Assembly (NCBI GenBank): GCA_022457155.1
Contig: JAJGOT010000207.1
Location: 188,501 to 252,500 of the forward strand
DNA length: 64,000 nucleotides
Source: Cladopsammia gracilis
Taxonomy: Eukaryota > Cnidaria > Anthozoa > Scleractinia > Dendrophylliidae
Direction of reading: 5' to 3'
Positions 14,457-28,199 of this stretch are shown here, piece after piece; the first letter of the stretch is position 1, and each line of letters starts with the position of its first letter. The notes under the pieces are model-generated. The model ran no database searches. It was not told the DNA's origin and worked only from the letters and a program-made list of their open reading frames with translations. Both the position numbers and the translations under genes were made by a program.

Positions 14457-17400
14457 TTGGGGACGAAAACAACACGAAAACAAAAGACGTTCCAGTTAGT
14501 CACCATATTGTTAGCCCCAGTGAAAGTGCAGCTAGTCAACCTGTCATTCCTGAATTGAAGATCGATGCTGCTTTACCTCCAGAAGAATTCACAGATTTTC
14601 TTGTCCAGCATTTGAAAGGTTTAAAATTGCAAAGTGAAGCCGTAACAGTTGAGCATCACATTAATCTAGATTTATGGGACTTTGCCGGACAGCATGTATA
14701 TTACGCTACCTATCCAGTGTTCTTATCATTGCGAGCAGTTTATCTGTTGGTCTACAACCTCGGCAAAGGATTAAAGAACATTGCACAGCCCTGTGTCAGA
14801 CAAGGAATTCATGACATTCTTCTCAGCAACCCAAATCACGAAACAAATTTAGAAAATTTGTTGTCGTGGCTGGTTACAATTAGTACTATGTGTTCAACGA
14901 AATCAGAAATGTATGGAAGCAAAGCGACAAAGAAAGAACTGCCGCATCTTTGTCCTCCAATATTCATCGTAGGAACACATGCAGATGAACCATATCAGGA
15001 CATAAAGGAGATGGAATTGCAAATTCAGAAAGAAATTTCTGACAAGGACTACGAACTTCACGTAATCCGTCCTTTCTTTTCGGTTGATAATACACAAAGA
15101 TCATCTGGTGAGGGGGTTGCTGCACTTCAGAAACGAATGATTGAAGTGTTAAAGCAGGAGCCATACATGGGGGAAGAGGTACCACTTCGGTAAGATCTTC
15201 AATCAAAAAACAATAATTAATGCTTTCTTCCTATTTCATTTATTTATGGTAATTTTAAATAGTAATAATCTATTGACAGCCTTCGGATTGTAACCAATAA
15301 AAATGCCAAGAATTTGAGCAACTGAAGATGGTCGCTCACCAGAGTCCTCTTGTACGCGTGTACAAATTCACTCTGCAACACGATCGTGAAAACTTGCTTG
15401 GTAACCCTGCCTCGTCTACAAACTAAGCCTCACAGGGATACCACGACAAGGCAGTGTTACCAAGCTCGTTGTCAACGGTCGTTTTCATTCAGACCAAAAA
15501 GGCTCATAAACAATTATAATTATTATACCTTCTTTGGGTGGCACATCTGTTTGGATCTTTGCTTGTGTAATTAATACAGAGGAACACCCCAGGCTTAAAT
15601 TTATTTGGTTTTTGGTCTTTTTGCTTTTTAGGTGGTTTAACTTCGAGAAGGTTGTCCAAGCTTTGGTTGCTGAGAAAGTGTATTATTTGAACCTCGAACA
15701 ACTTCAAGGCATTATCCAGGAAGTGTGTTTCGTAGAAAATGAGAATGAGGCCACCACAATGTTGGATTTCTACCATGATCTTGGCATGATTGTCAAACAT
15801 CGCAACACAGTTGTACTTCGGGCTCAATGGCTCATTGACGTCTTCAAACAACTTATCACCATTCCTTCTTTCAGTGACATGGTAAGAAAAAAATGTCTAG
15901 TGCATAATAACAGTTAGTTAAAAGGATGACTTGTAGCGAACAGACTTATACCCATTGCCGGACTTAAGGACTGACTTGGCTTGTTGTGATCTATCTTGTA
16001 CCAGACCAGTGCCCATCAAGTCTATAAGCCTGAATCAGTTTGACTTGTACAGTCTAATTCCCATTCGGACAGTCGGACTTGTACCGGTCTGCTTCATATA
16101 GATTTCACTTCACAAATTGTACTTGTACCAGTCTTGTACCGGCTTCAATCCTCTAGCAATTCAATAAAAGATCGTGAACACACAGTGAGCTCAACATATA
16201 TCTACATGGTTAGCGGTATCACATATCGTTGTTTTGTTCGTGTGGGCCCTAGTGAAATTACTCTTACTAGTAACTTAAAATAGTGGTATCTTTTGTCGCG
16301 TACACCATCTCTTCAGTTAAACTTGTTCCGAGGTCCGATTGACACTATTTCGTCTTATATTATTTGACTAGTTTTAATCTGATTGGTCTGGTTTGTACCT
16401 GTATCACTTCTCATGGTGTGATTTGATCCGGCCGCGTTTCCCCCCGCAGTCTCAGATTCGAACTGGTTTCATGTTATCACCACTTATGCACATCATTATC
16501 AATTGTAACACCATATTTAACTGCCACTATGCATTTCTAGTATTGTATTGGAATGTATGATCGAATTTGCCCCCTTACCCGTTTGATTAACAAGTACAGA
16601 GTGACTTGAGTAAGCGCACCATGCAGAGTGATTATACCGAACAGTTAATCTCTGGAATATTCTTGAATGCCATGCATCTTAAACCATGAAACCAATTTTT
16701 GTTTAATGTTGGCTTTTGTCGTGAACATTTTGCTTCCAACAAAGGGCGTTTAAATATTGTTTTTTTTTTTACAGTAGCAGTACCTAAATAGAAATAACCT
16801 AAGTTCTTTGGAGTTTTGACATGTGTAAAATGCTTTTGTAGATTGTTGTAGTGATATCATTTTAATAACTAGCGTAGATTTTAACAACTGCAGTGTAGAG
16901 ACGTTTTCTTTATTTGTTCCATTTCGCTCTGTATCAGGAACCAAGGCATTCCAAGTTGTGGAAGAAAATGGAGACAACAGGTGTCCTCAAAATGGAACTT
17001 GTTGACAATGTGTTTTCCAAGTTTTGCCAGCACGGCTTAATCAAGGACGACATCTTGGACATGATGGAGCAGTTCGGATTGATTGTCAAGTTTGCCACCT
17101 CGCCAACAGATGAAATGTACTTTGTCCCCTGTCAACTGAAGACACCGCCTGAACCCCTTTGTAAAATTGAGCCATCGCCTTCAGATCCATGTCCATTGTA
17201 TCTTCACTTTCTCGGGGGTTTTGTGCCTCATGGTCTCTTTTCACAGCTCGTGTCACGATGTACCAGATGGTGCTCTACGAGTGGTTTCAAGCAGCCGCCT
17301 AACCTGTTTGATGGGGCAGTTCGGTTCTTCATTGTGAAGGAGCTCATTTATCAGTTGATCCTTATTTGCAAGAAAAGGTTCATCAAGATCGTCTTGAAGC

Positions 17401-17774
17401 AAATGGAACAAGAACGTAAGGCGCCATTAGCTGAAGCTAAAGCGGAAGAAGTAGCAATTTTGGTTCGCCGGTTTCTAGAAGACACGATGCATAATTTGTC
17501 ACACGAGCTGCACTGGCTGAAAAACGTAACGCGTGAATTATGTGTCGAATGTCCTTACTGTCTGAAAGAGGAAACAATGTGTGGTAATCATGGCGAAGTC
17601 TCCTGCACCCACGAAGACTGTATGTGCCTTCTGCAAGTTCCACCAGATGGGTTACTGAGCTACTGTCCAAACAGCTTGTGTGATAACATACTGAGGCTTC
17701 CCCAACTAGAAAAGTGGTATTCGATCAAAGGTGAGGCCGATATGATAAAAAGAGCTTTCACATATCTTCGTTAG
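14457..17774 (+). CDS. Roco-family GTPase (Roc-COR), three 3' exons
   Basis: Three exons with consensus splice sites: 14457-15189, 15632-15881 and 16938-17774 (stop included). Exon junctions keep frame (phase 2 after the first, phase 0 after the second). The first exon carries the Roc GTPase G3 motif LDLWDFAGQHVYY and G4 GTHADE. The second holds the COR helices (VVQALVAEKVYYLNLEQLQG and VVLRAQWLIDVFKQL). The third continues COR (LVDNVFSKFCQHGLI, LHFLGGFVPHGLFSQLVSRC). It ends in a Cys/His-rich tail (VECPYCLKEETMCGNHGEVS and further CxC/CxxxxC) that may bind zinc. The P-loop (G1) exon is not found here and must lie further left, possibly beyond the viral element. Roco proteins act as signalling GTPases or scaffolds in stress and innate pathways. 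No stops interrupt the exons. Confidence 0.85.
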
Positions 17775-17880
17775 GTCTTGTATACGTATTTGTTTATGTT
17801 AACTGACCATGTGGCCCAATGGTTTTTAAGTTGATATACGCCTAATTGCAGAAACGTTGTCATAGAAAAAAACAAAATAC

Positions 17881-18775
17881 CAATTAGGAATTAATTATCT
17901 TAATGATATTCACAGAGCTATTAGTAATTAATTATCTTAATGATATTCGCAGAGGTATTAGGAATTAATTAGCTTAATGATATTCGCAGAGGTATTAGGA
18001 ATTAATTAGCTTAATGATATTCGCAGAGGTATTAGGAATTAATTAGCTTAATGATATTCGCAGAGGTATTAGGAATTAATTAGCTTAATGATACTCGCAG
18101 AGGTATTAGGAATTAATTGGCTTAATAATATTCGCAGAGGTATTAAAAATTAATTAGCTTAATGATATTCGCAGAGGTATTAGGAATTAATTAGCTTAAT
18201 GATACTCGCAGAGGTATTAGGAATTAATTGGCTTAATGATATTCGCAGAGGTATTAGTAATTAATTATCTTAATGATATTCGCAGAGGCATTATGAATTA
18301 ATTAGCATAATGATATTCGCAGAGGTATTAGGAATTAATTAGCTTAATGATACTCGCAGAGGTATTAGGAATTAATTGGCTTAATAATATTCGCAGAGGT
18401 ATTAAAAATTAATTAGCTTAATGATATTCGCAGAGGTATTAGGAATTAATTAGCTTAATGATACTCGCAGAGGTATTAGGAATTAATTGGCTTAATGATA
18501 TTCGCAGAGGTATTAGGAATTAATTAGCTTAATGATATTCGCAGAGGCATTATGAATTAATTAGCATAATGATATTCGCAGAAGTATTATGAATTAATTA
18601 GCTTAATGATATTCGCAAAGCTATTAGGAATTAATTAGCTTAATTAATATTCACAGAGGTATTATGAATTAATTAGCATAATGATATTCGCAGAGGTATT
18701 ATGAATTAATTAGCTTAATGATATTCGCAGAGGTATTATGAATTAATTAGCTTAATGATATTCGCAGAAGCATTT
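17881..18775. repeat. 37-bp minisatellite
   Basis: About 24 tandem copies of a 37-bp unit containing TTAATGATATTCGCAGAGG with adjoining AATTAATTAGC. Variants alternate (ATACTCGC, AATAATATTCGC). Blocks of several units recur in the same order, indicating higher-order duplication. It begins 110 bp after the Roco stop codon. Confidence 0.9.
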
Positions 18776-18867
18776 TTTCGTGTAGATGACTTTTCAACTG
18801 ATATTTCTTCCAAACAAATTCCTATGGAATAAAGAAATTAATTTTTAACCCAGAAAGGATGAACATG

Positions 18868-18925
18868 AGTGAATTCGAACCCATGACCTTGCGATACCGA
18901 TGCAATGCTCTATCCACTGATAGAT
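18868..18925 (-). repeat. tRNA-like SINE fragment
   Basis: On the minus strand, GTGGATAGAGCATTGCATCG and GGTCATGGGTTCGAATTC match the tRNA-like sequence at 13528-13598, with a damaged A-box start and a changed B box. It is a truncated, inverted relative. Confidence 0.5.
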
Positions 18926-19183
18926 GGTTGTTTGGAAGACGGGAAGGAGGGGAGGGAGTTAGTTTTCAAAAACCGTCAATTATGTAGATAGAGTACACTG
19001 GCTACCTGGTTACCTGAAATGTAACTGAAACTCAACTTACATCAAACGTTGCCCTCTTGTCATGGTCGTTTGTTTTCCCACTCACAGATACGCCATTTAA
19101 TTATGAGTTAGAACGTGTCATATTTTAATGATAGTAAAGATACGGCAGATAAAGAAAAATGCATAATGCATAACTGTTTACAG

Positions 19184-19276
19184 AAATGCCCAAAGAAGAA
19201 GTGCAAACGTCTCCTGAGTCCGAGGAAGGGTCGATATGTTCCACAGCTCAGCTTCCTAAGGGAATGGACTATCCAG
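19184..19276 (+). CDS. Putative exon upstream of the death-domain exon
   Basis: A 93-bp open segment lies between a good acceptor (CTGTTTACAG) and a donor (CAG|GTACTA). It reads MPKEEVQTSPESEEG, then TAQLPKGMDYP, and ends in phase 1. The next plausible exon, at 36318, begins in the matching phase, so both could belong to one transcript. The segment is Ser/Glu-rich with no domain. It may include the start codon or continue from further upstream. Support is limited to splice signals and phase. Confidence 0.4.
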
Positions 19277-20793
19277 GTACTAGCATTTCAGTTCTTCATT
19301 TCTTAACATATTAATGAAATACTAATACCCCATTCACACCAACGGTTAAAAATGTTTAATTGCTGCTTAATTTAACTACATTTTTAGCTTCTATCTTAAA
19401 CGTTGTTAAATGTATATGACTTAAACTACCGGCTCGAACGGAAATAAAAGTCAACAAGAACTGTACGAGTAATGAAATCGGGCTTTCGAGAACGTACATA
19501 AGAAATTAACAATTCGAAGTAATGTATAGCGAGTAGTGTAATTCCTCCACAATCGAAGATTCACAATGTAGAATCCATTGTGGGAAATGAGATTTTGTTT
19601 AGCATTGAGCATGAGGAGAAGGTCCAACTGTAGGAAGCAAGATAGAAAACTAACAGCAATCTGAATTATTTTTCTTAAAGAATACAGATCACAAATCACG
19701 TTGTTAAACAATTGAGTAGAACAGTGACGTTTCTTTAAACAATAGACATTCCGTAGTGTAATAGGAGGCTTTTACAACTGAAAATTCATTTTAACTGAAG
19801 ATGAATATCAACTAAACTCTCCAACTCTTTGCTATTTGACATTTCTTTGTCAGCAGCCTATAGCTTAAGGTATGCCGTAAAGGCCCTTAGTCCGTCATCC
19901 TTGGTCTCCAGTAATTCAACGCTGCAATGGAGTCCCACAAATTGCTTATTGCGGCCATGGGAGGAGCTAAAGGGATGAAACGAACTCGCATTGTTGGTGT
20001 TATGAGAGATGAATAAATAATTCCAAAGGTCAAGCGAACATTATCTAGTCTTGCAATTAGACATGAGACAAGTTTCGAACAAGTTGTAAACATAAATGCA
20101 GATACATTTCCGAACCAAGATGTAAACAAATCGCAATAAAATTAACCTGCTTAAAAATGGTAGTGTTGGCTAGGTCTCAATCGGCTAATGAGAACATTCA
20201 TGTATTTAATGCCGTCTAAATCCTTAAACTAGAAGTTGTGGATGGTTGATGGTAACATTTCAAGTTAGAACGTCTTCTTTACTAGAACTGAACAAGATTT
20301 CACTACATGCATGTAGCTTGTTCGGGTCTATATGAACACAATTAATAAAATATGTGTAGTGCAGCCACTTTCTCTTACTCATATTAATAATGTTTATGAT
20401 TTTGTTATTTATTTATTTATTTATTATTTTGATAAGGCCACATTTGTTACATCATATCAAAAGGCCCTTGTCGATAGCTACAGAAAGCGAGGTAGCTTTT
20501 AAATTCCTTTTGTGGTTCATTTATCATTTGTAGTCGGATATCGAAAACAAAGACAACAAATGATAACATAATTTTGTTAGGAGTTGCCTCTAAGATCCTT
20601 GGTACAGCTATTTACAACGTAAACATAAGGTGTTTTTTACGATTTTCCCACCTTTAATTTGTTGCTTTCATCAGATAAATGGCTTACTTTCTATTAAAAT
20701 GCCTGCTTACCTGATCCAATTTCCTCTTTTCTTGAGTTCTTGAGTTTGGTGATACAGCACCCTGAAGCACTTTGTTGTGATTGGATTAGAGTT
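19277..20793. other. Presumed intron DNA
   Basis: No gene is seen. At 19327 a CCATTCACACCAACGGTTAA end matches one end of the MITE at 32212-32449. Around 19505-19568 lies the inverted copy of the 13843 repeat. At 20410-20430 there is a TTTA microsatellite. Confidence 0.45.
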
Positions 20794-20942
20794 CTGGCCC
20801 CGGTTGTTCAAAAGGTGGATAGCGCTATCCACCGGATAAATCACTATCCAGCGGATAACACAAAGAATTTTGTCAATAGTTCACTTGGATAGTGATTTAT
20901 CCGGTGGATAGCGCTATCCACCTTTTGAACAACCGGGGCCAG
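20794..20942. repeat. Hairpin MITE
   Basis: Near-perfect inverted arms of about 56 bp start CTGGCCCCGGTTGTTC and include GGTGGATAGCGCTATCCACC, which is itself a 20-bp palindrome. They surround a short AT-rich loop. There is no coding capacity. Fold-back MITE of a DNA transposon. Confidence 0.85.
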
Positions 20943-23896
20943 TTGCTCTCGTAAGGTCTCGCACCATTGGTTCGATACCTTTCGAGAGAACAATAGAACA
21001 AACAACACAACAATGGACCCTAGCCCTAAAAACAATAGCAGCTGTGTTTTACAAGGTCATGAAAATAGAGGTTTCTGAGAGCCGCTACACTACCAGTTAA
21101 AAAGCCCAAAGTCTATATTATTCAGATCTATTCTAATGACATGACCATTATTACTACAAAATTGGTAAATTGATGTCATTCCAAAATGCCTTTTTCTCTT
21201 CCATTAATTTAAAGTAAATATAAAGTTAAGATGTTGACCGAAATTTGGGCTTCCGAGAAATTCCGCTTGTAATAAATCTCGTGTCCAAATTAGCCCAAGC
21301 ATCGTCTAACTGGAAGGACGTCGCTACCTTTCATTTTTATAGCAACCTGATGATGCAAAGCATGCGTGATATAGTCTAACTCAAAGTGGGGTCGACTGTT
21401 TGTAACTTGGTTTGTTTATGAAATTAAAATCAAAGACAAGGAGCCTTTACGTTTCGAACCTGAGGCGAATTTCTCTTGAATTATCTAGGCACAAAATAGT
21501 GCTTCTTGAAGTACAAGTTTACTTCACTTGCTTTAAATTAAGGGGCCGAGTTTTCCTCACATTGGAGTACATACCTTAACACGATGTTCATGAAAAATAT
21601 CCACTCCTATCATGTAAGTCCTATAAATGAAAAAGAAAAATTCCATTGAAATGCAGTGGGAATTTTTTATAATAAAGTAAAAAGTAAAAACACAGTGCTT
21701 TAGAATAATACTCTCTGACTGCCCTTTCTATCGCTTTAAGAGCTATCTTTTTACGTTATTTTTTATTTCATTTACTATCCATATATCCAATATTCATCGT
21801 CCAGGTATCATCCCTCATCCATCGTATATTTCACTTGCCAATTACTTATTGCGTTCGACGTAGGAGAACGCAAGCCTAATTGTGTGTATAAAGGTTTCGC
21901 ACGGTAGCCATGTTGCATGGCAGGAACAATGAAAATGTTTTGCATTAGAAAGAACATGCTTTCCCATAGGGAAAAGAATCTATTGTTCCTGCCATGCAAC
22001 ATGGCTGCTGTGCAAAACCTCTATAACGAAAAAAATTGAGATTTTTCTCTGTGTCGACACACATTTGCCTCGCTTTGATGCGCAATTAGCCTCGCAATTA
22101 GCAATTAGCCTCGCTTTGACGCTTGACTCACGTGGTGGTTCCTTCATCTTTTGTTTTCGCTTTCGCTCGCGTCAGCTCGCTGCTCGTGTGTGAAACGGTT
22201 GGGTTTGGTTACTTTTAGGGGTGCCGCACTATATAGCGAAAGCAACTGTATTAGCGTGCACAAAATAGCGAATTAATGTCGCGATCATAGGCGAATAAAA
22301 TTGTCATTTTGAGAGAAAACGATGAATATTATCGAGTTTCTAAATGTAGCAATTTCTCTCGAGTTAGCAATTGCATGGTTGAAAGAAAAAAACTGATAAA
22401 GAGCAACTACACATGCACGGAATGTTTCATTTTTGAACTTTAATTTGTACTTTGATGACGCTATTTAACGACATTAAATTCGAGACGACTGGGGACGAGT
22501 CAGGGTTTTTCTTTAAAAGGTTTTACTCAGCTCTACTCTTTGTCAGCTTGCTGCTCGTGAGTGAAATTTTTCTTATTTGAAAGGTTTTACAGCTGAAATA
22601 GACTTATTTTCTTTAACTTCAGTTTGGACTCACAAGACCATATTTTAACTTTGAATCACTAGAGACTACCTCGAATCTTCAGCAAACAACTTGTGCATCA
22701 ACTAAACTAAAAATGATTCCTCTCAATTTCTTTTATTGCGCCAAATTTAAAACTACCTTTTTCATTTTGAAAACCCTTGAAGAGGTGAAGTATAGGGAAC
22801 GGTAGTCCGGAACTGTCATTTAGGTATTTAAAATGACCTCCTCAAGATGCCTCGCAGAAACCACCAAACGTTCCCTTGATTTACTTATTCTAACGGGCAG
22901 TTTGCAGGCATTCGCTCCCAGCATGCGCGTTACTAAAATGAACTAATGCCCATGCGCAGTTAAGCCCGAACGGCCTGGGCGCTAGTCCGCGCAAGTCACC
23001 AATAGAAGCCAAAATGGGCTCAGTCGAAGCATATTGCACTGAAAAAATGGCAAAATGACGGGTTTTTTTCGTTCCAACTAAATCATATTTCCCACCAAAA
23101 TGTTCACTAGATCCCCGTCTATTCAAAACTGAGTGTGGATGTTGACATTACGCCTATTAAAATGAGTTATACCGCTAAAAGCGATGACCGCGCGGTTGAA
23201 CTCCATACAATCCTTTACTTGACATTGGTTACTTCAAGGTCAAAATGACGGGACTATTTTTAAATTATTAAAATATTTTAACATTTCCAGATAGAATAAT
23301 AACCAAATTACTGGAATCCGAGTGTGGATTTCCGAAAAATAATCCATAAATGGGCGAAATTTTGATTTTTCCTTCCAAAAATGGCGTTTTCGCTGTGATT
23401 TTAAGGGTCAAATTGGGGGTCTGGGGACGAGTTAAAAAATTAGAGGCAAATGTCATCCAATTTTTTGCCATGATAAGGTTAAATGACATGACATTGTATG
23501 ACAATGCTACATTTAATTACCATTATCTATGGTATGTTAGAATGTTTTACTATTCTATGTTACTGTAATCTCACTGCTGTTTCTCAGTAAGATTAAATTA
23601 TTATTTATTACCACAACTGTACCACCATTGAGTTATTGTTTATTGTGCAACATCACTCTTCAGCAACAGTAAACTCCTGCGACCTCAACCATTCGAGCGA
23701 ACAGTGAATTGGGTTAGCAATTATTTGATACCCAGTATATAGAACAAACACTGCGACAGTATCTAAACAGAACAAGTTAATTTGGGAGATAGCACTCACA
23801 AGCTTCAAAAATGGAATTTAATCGAGACAGCAGGAGTTAGCTGTATTCCTGATAAACAAACTCTCACCCAATTAAAATAAACAGAACACCATTGCA
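20943..23896. other. Presumed intron DNA with one fold-back repeat
   Basis: At 21889-22026 an inverted repeat (GCCATGTTGCATGGCAGGAA and its complement near 21980-22010) forms another MITE-like hairpin. No exon or coding motif is recognised elsewhere in this stretch. Confidence 0.5.
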
Positions 23897-25040
23897 TAAT
23901 ATATATAGATAGCCCAAGCCTAACAGCGTCGCACTTTGAACAAGCTTAACTAAGGTGAAACTTAACTAAGGTGAAAGGTTAGAAGCACAAGAATTAAGAT
24001 TGACGAACGGGTTATTTTCAATTTTAGCAATTCTCAAAAACAGTATTACGCGACCGTCTGCACAGTACATTTTTATAGACCGTACAAAATTTCACAAAAC
24101 AACTTTTATTTGTCTAGAATAAATAGTACCACTAGTTTCCGAATAAAATACAGTTTATGTTTGTCAAAAATTGCCCGAGAAACTGATTTGAAAACCGAAA
24201 ATTGCAAAAATACACAAACATATTTGCATAAGGCGATGCGAGTGAAGATAGAACTGTACTATAAAATCAAGTCTTGTTTTGTTTACATAAAATCGCTTTT
24301 CAATCTATCTAATGAATGAACTAACACATAAAAATGGACAACACAATCTTCTTTCGAAAAAATTTATTCAAATCTCCATTAGTTTACGTTTAAAAGCAAA
24401 ACGCGTACCATGTAATTATAGCTCATCGAGTTCAAGCTTTCTTCGATGAAATTCAAGAGATCGATACAACTAAATTTAGGCACGTTTTAAAATCAATTCG
24501 CCAAAACTAACAATAACACTAATAACAAGTCACTCACAGATTGATATCAACATAAATTCTCATCGAAAACTGTAATCTGTTTTACCTTTAAGTTCCTCGC
24601 TTGCTTGGAAATTCAAATCTCCGCTTCTGGTTCTGAAATCATCTCCCGCATTGATAAAAACGTAATACACGAAGTTCCTCGAAGCAAGATTTTATCCCTG
24701 AAAGCTCGTCTTTTTCCACTAAAGCGGCTTCTGAGTATACCTTAATTAGTATCCCTTTCTTGAGTACCGCGAAAAAATGCAGGAAAATAACGAGTTTAAT
24801 TCTCCGCTAGGCAGAAGAAAACAACTAAAGTGTTTACCGAGCTCACGGCTGTGTGGCCGCGCGAAAAACAAAATTGCTAAGATCCCGGATGTTGTCCAAC
24901 ACGGGCGGGCGTTCGGCGGGCAGACAACGCGCCCGCGAAACATTCCGCTAGCCATGACCATGAAAAATCACGGCGTAGGTTCTATGAGTATGGAGCTGCG
25001 CAGCCAGGCCTTCGGCCTGGCAAGTGCTCCGCTATTATCC
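23897..25040 (+). repeat. Dispersed ~1.15-kb repeat, copy 1
   Basis: It runs from an ATATATATAGATAGCCCAAG end to a CpG-rich end (CATTCCGCTAGCCATGACCA ... CTCCGCTATTA). A full-length relative lies inverted at 54013-55215, and a truncated copy is at about 33170-33640. The small frames inside are not conserved between copies, so it is probably a non-autonomous element. Confidence 0.7.
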
Positions 25041-28000
25041 TGGACCCATGTCCACAACAGTACTATAAATCCACTTTCAGCAAACCAATTTTCCTTCTGA
25101 CAAAAATTAATGAAGATAGGTTGGGAGGGAAGGGCCTGAGGATCTTTTGGTACCCAGTCCCATAGCAGTTACAGCGACTCACAGCTCAAAACCCAAACTG
25201 ACCAGTACCAGCTCCCATTTATTTTATTTTAGGAAGACAGGGTACTGTTAAAGTACAAGTTAAATGGAAGCAACTAGGAACGAAAATGTCTCAACTTTAA
25301 ATTTCGGGGCCATTGCTGGCATGTAACTCAACCTCTCCAGTCAAATCACAAATTCCATCTCTCTCTCCCACATTGCTAAAATTTTGCAGTGCATCCTTCC
25401 CCGAGCTTCGCGAGGTTCTGCGAGACACGTATTTCTAGTACATTTATATTTTGTTGTGCTGAGGCCTGTTTATTGGAGGAATTTCAAAATTTGTTGAAAT
25501 CAGAATACACAGGGCCGGATATCCAAATGGTGGTTGTTGACGAATCTCACACGGTGTAAAATGGGGTTGGCAGACCTGCACGACTCTTACCTCATGTTTT
25601 AAATGCCATTTGCTCCTTCTATAGGTTTTGAAAATTTTACTCTCTTCGCGCTAAAAGGGATTTTATTTCGGGTTAGATCTCCCGCATTGCGATGACATGT
25701 AGATTGACAGGATGTCAAGAGAAGTAAATCTGATACCGAAAAATCACTCGACCGTGAAATTGCATTCGCCTGGGCTTAGTCTGTAGTCTCTCTTTCCTGC
25801 GTGCCTGTCTTGCCCCCCAGTTTCGCGCGGCCATTATCCGTTCGCTGTTTTTTTTTTCGTTTCTCGCTCGACGGATTAAGCTGGGAAAGAGAGACTGCTC
25901 GTAGTCTACCGGTAGCAACGAAATCAGAATAAAACTCTTATTTGTAGTAAAGAGCTAAATAAAAAAAAATAGAAAATAATCCTTGATTTTTTGGAGAACA
26001 GGCTGGAGGGGGTAGGAAAGGAAGTGCATTAAAGAGAGGGGGGAAGGTGACTCCATAAACAGGCAACAACCAGGACGCACAAGACATGTTCAATATTTAT
26101 CCTCAATTAGTTTTTATTTTTTAATTTTTCTCGATAATTTTATTATTTGAATCTACTTCCTTGAGCTGCAAGTCATCTGCGCAGCTAGCTGCTTGGCCTT
26201 AATCATTTCCTTCGGTAAGGTGCGGCTCATTTTCATGTTTCTATGTTTTTATTTCCTATATAAAGCAAGGATTTTCGTCTAAGTGACGACATCTATCATT
26301 AACTTTCAATATGAGGTAATACAAGGAAATAAAAGTTAATTAGTGAGCTCACTATTTCAAGATCAAACTATGTCTTTCGAAAACGGTAAAATATGTATTC
26401 GCTGTCTCATCAGGAGTCCAGAGGGAAGCCATGTCAGTCAGGCTGTGGGTGACTGAGGGGCAGGGGAATAAAAACCACTGAGCAGAGTGCGGAGGGAGAA
26501 TTGATGCAAATGAGCTAACACCCATTTTAATGCCATTTTGGTACCAATCAACCGCACATTGTTCTTAGTCTGTCTAATTTCATACATGTTCATATCAAAC
26601 GTCTTTCTCTCTTTGCCTTTCATTACTTTTCCCTAGCTTGCATTTTCTCTTGTAATGGAGTTGTGTCAGGAACAAATGTCTGCAAAATGAAAGCCAAAAC
26701 CAAACAACATTATGAGGATGTAAGTTCAAGAAAATGGTTCTAGAGACTCCTTTTGCGTATATCAGGCCTAGTTGTCACGAGCAATGATATCAGAAGCAGA
26801 ACATTATTATACAGTCTTGGTACCCACTGTGTTTCCAAACCTAAATGAGAAATGAAACACTGCATTGTTATTTCTAATTCTGCTTTCATTGAATTGAAAA
26901 AAAAAATGAAAAGATGAAGAAAATCAAGAAATCAAGAAATCAAGGTTAAACAGAAAAACTTACTTTCTGATGTATTGAAAGTTTCATCCATTGGAAACTG
27001 GCATACATGTATATTACTGATAAGTTTGTCAATCAGAACATGTTATTAAGATTAGGTAATTAAAGTCAGGGATGATAAATGTATGGCTAAAATTTTAAGG
27101 ATTACACAAAATGCTTTTCCCTGTTCTATGTGATAGAATTATATTGCACAGTTATTTATTTGACTTGAAGATGTTGAGATGACAATAACTCGTTACTTTG
27201 ATTTTTGTATTAAGTTATTTGTTTGAATTATTAATTAAACTAATTTTAATTTATCAAGTGTGCTCCACATACACTAACAAAAATTTGTAGGTGATGTGCC
27301 GTCTCATTCTTCTTTGTGTCATTAATTTAATATCAAGTTTATCTTGTTTATTTGAGTTAAAACTCTTTGTTTATGAATTTATAATTATTGGATTAAGTCT
27401 TAAACCTTCGAAATGTTAGTCTTGGAAATGTTTAATTGGATCAGAATACATCTTAAATCCCACTTAAGAGCATGAATCTAGGCACAGAACTAAACTTTTA
27501 AGCATACATAACACTTTGACATAAAAAGATTCCACAATAATAACTATTGTGTTAATTATTGCAACTTTACCACTAGATTTCACTACGATAACTACTTGGG
27601 AAGCAAACATCATTTATGATATAAATATACTCCAAAGAGTTTTGTATTATCTTCTGCATTATTTTAATTTGCAATTTTAAGGCTTGCGATGAGTTGTTGT
27701 GCTGCACCTCAAACTCGTGTCCTTCACCAATCTAGAAAAGATAGGAAATTAATGTACTTCACAGCATTAACTTTACATTGCGAATAGACAGATAACATGA
27801 AATGCCTGTGATTTATACTCACCAGAGGGCTTCTTCAGACATAAAAGAATTTCTTCGGAATGTTTTTCTTTTAGCAGATCTTTGGCCTTCGATTTCGCTC
27901 AGTGTTATCGGCATTTGGTGAATAACACGATAATAGCGATCGATTCCATCCCGAGAATAGGTAGAGAGGCTGTTTGAACAAAGCAGGGGGAGATTTCCAA

Positions 28001-28159
28001 CGAAAAAAGCGCGGTGAAAGGCCTTTCTCTGTGTGACGAACTTTTCGTGGTAAAACAAGCTGCCATCTTGGATTTGTTTTTTGCCAGTCGTCAATTTTTC
28101 TCCGTCCTTTCCAAGCGCCTTTGCGCGCGTCAATTGCCCTTCCCAAATTACTTTGCGAA
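25041..28159. other. Presumed intron DNA, no gene recognised
   Basis: AT-rich host DNA. Small frames at 27819-28146 on the minus strand have no recognisable motif. Nothing else is supported. Confidence 0.45.
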
Positions 28160-28199
28160 TGAAATAAATAAGTGACGACTGGGTACGAGTCTGGCCAAG

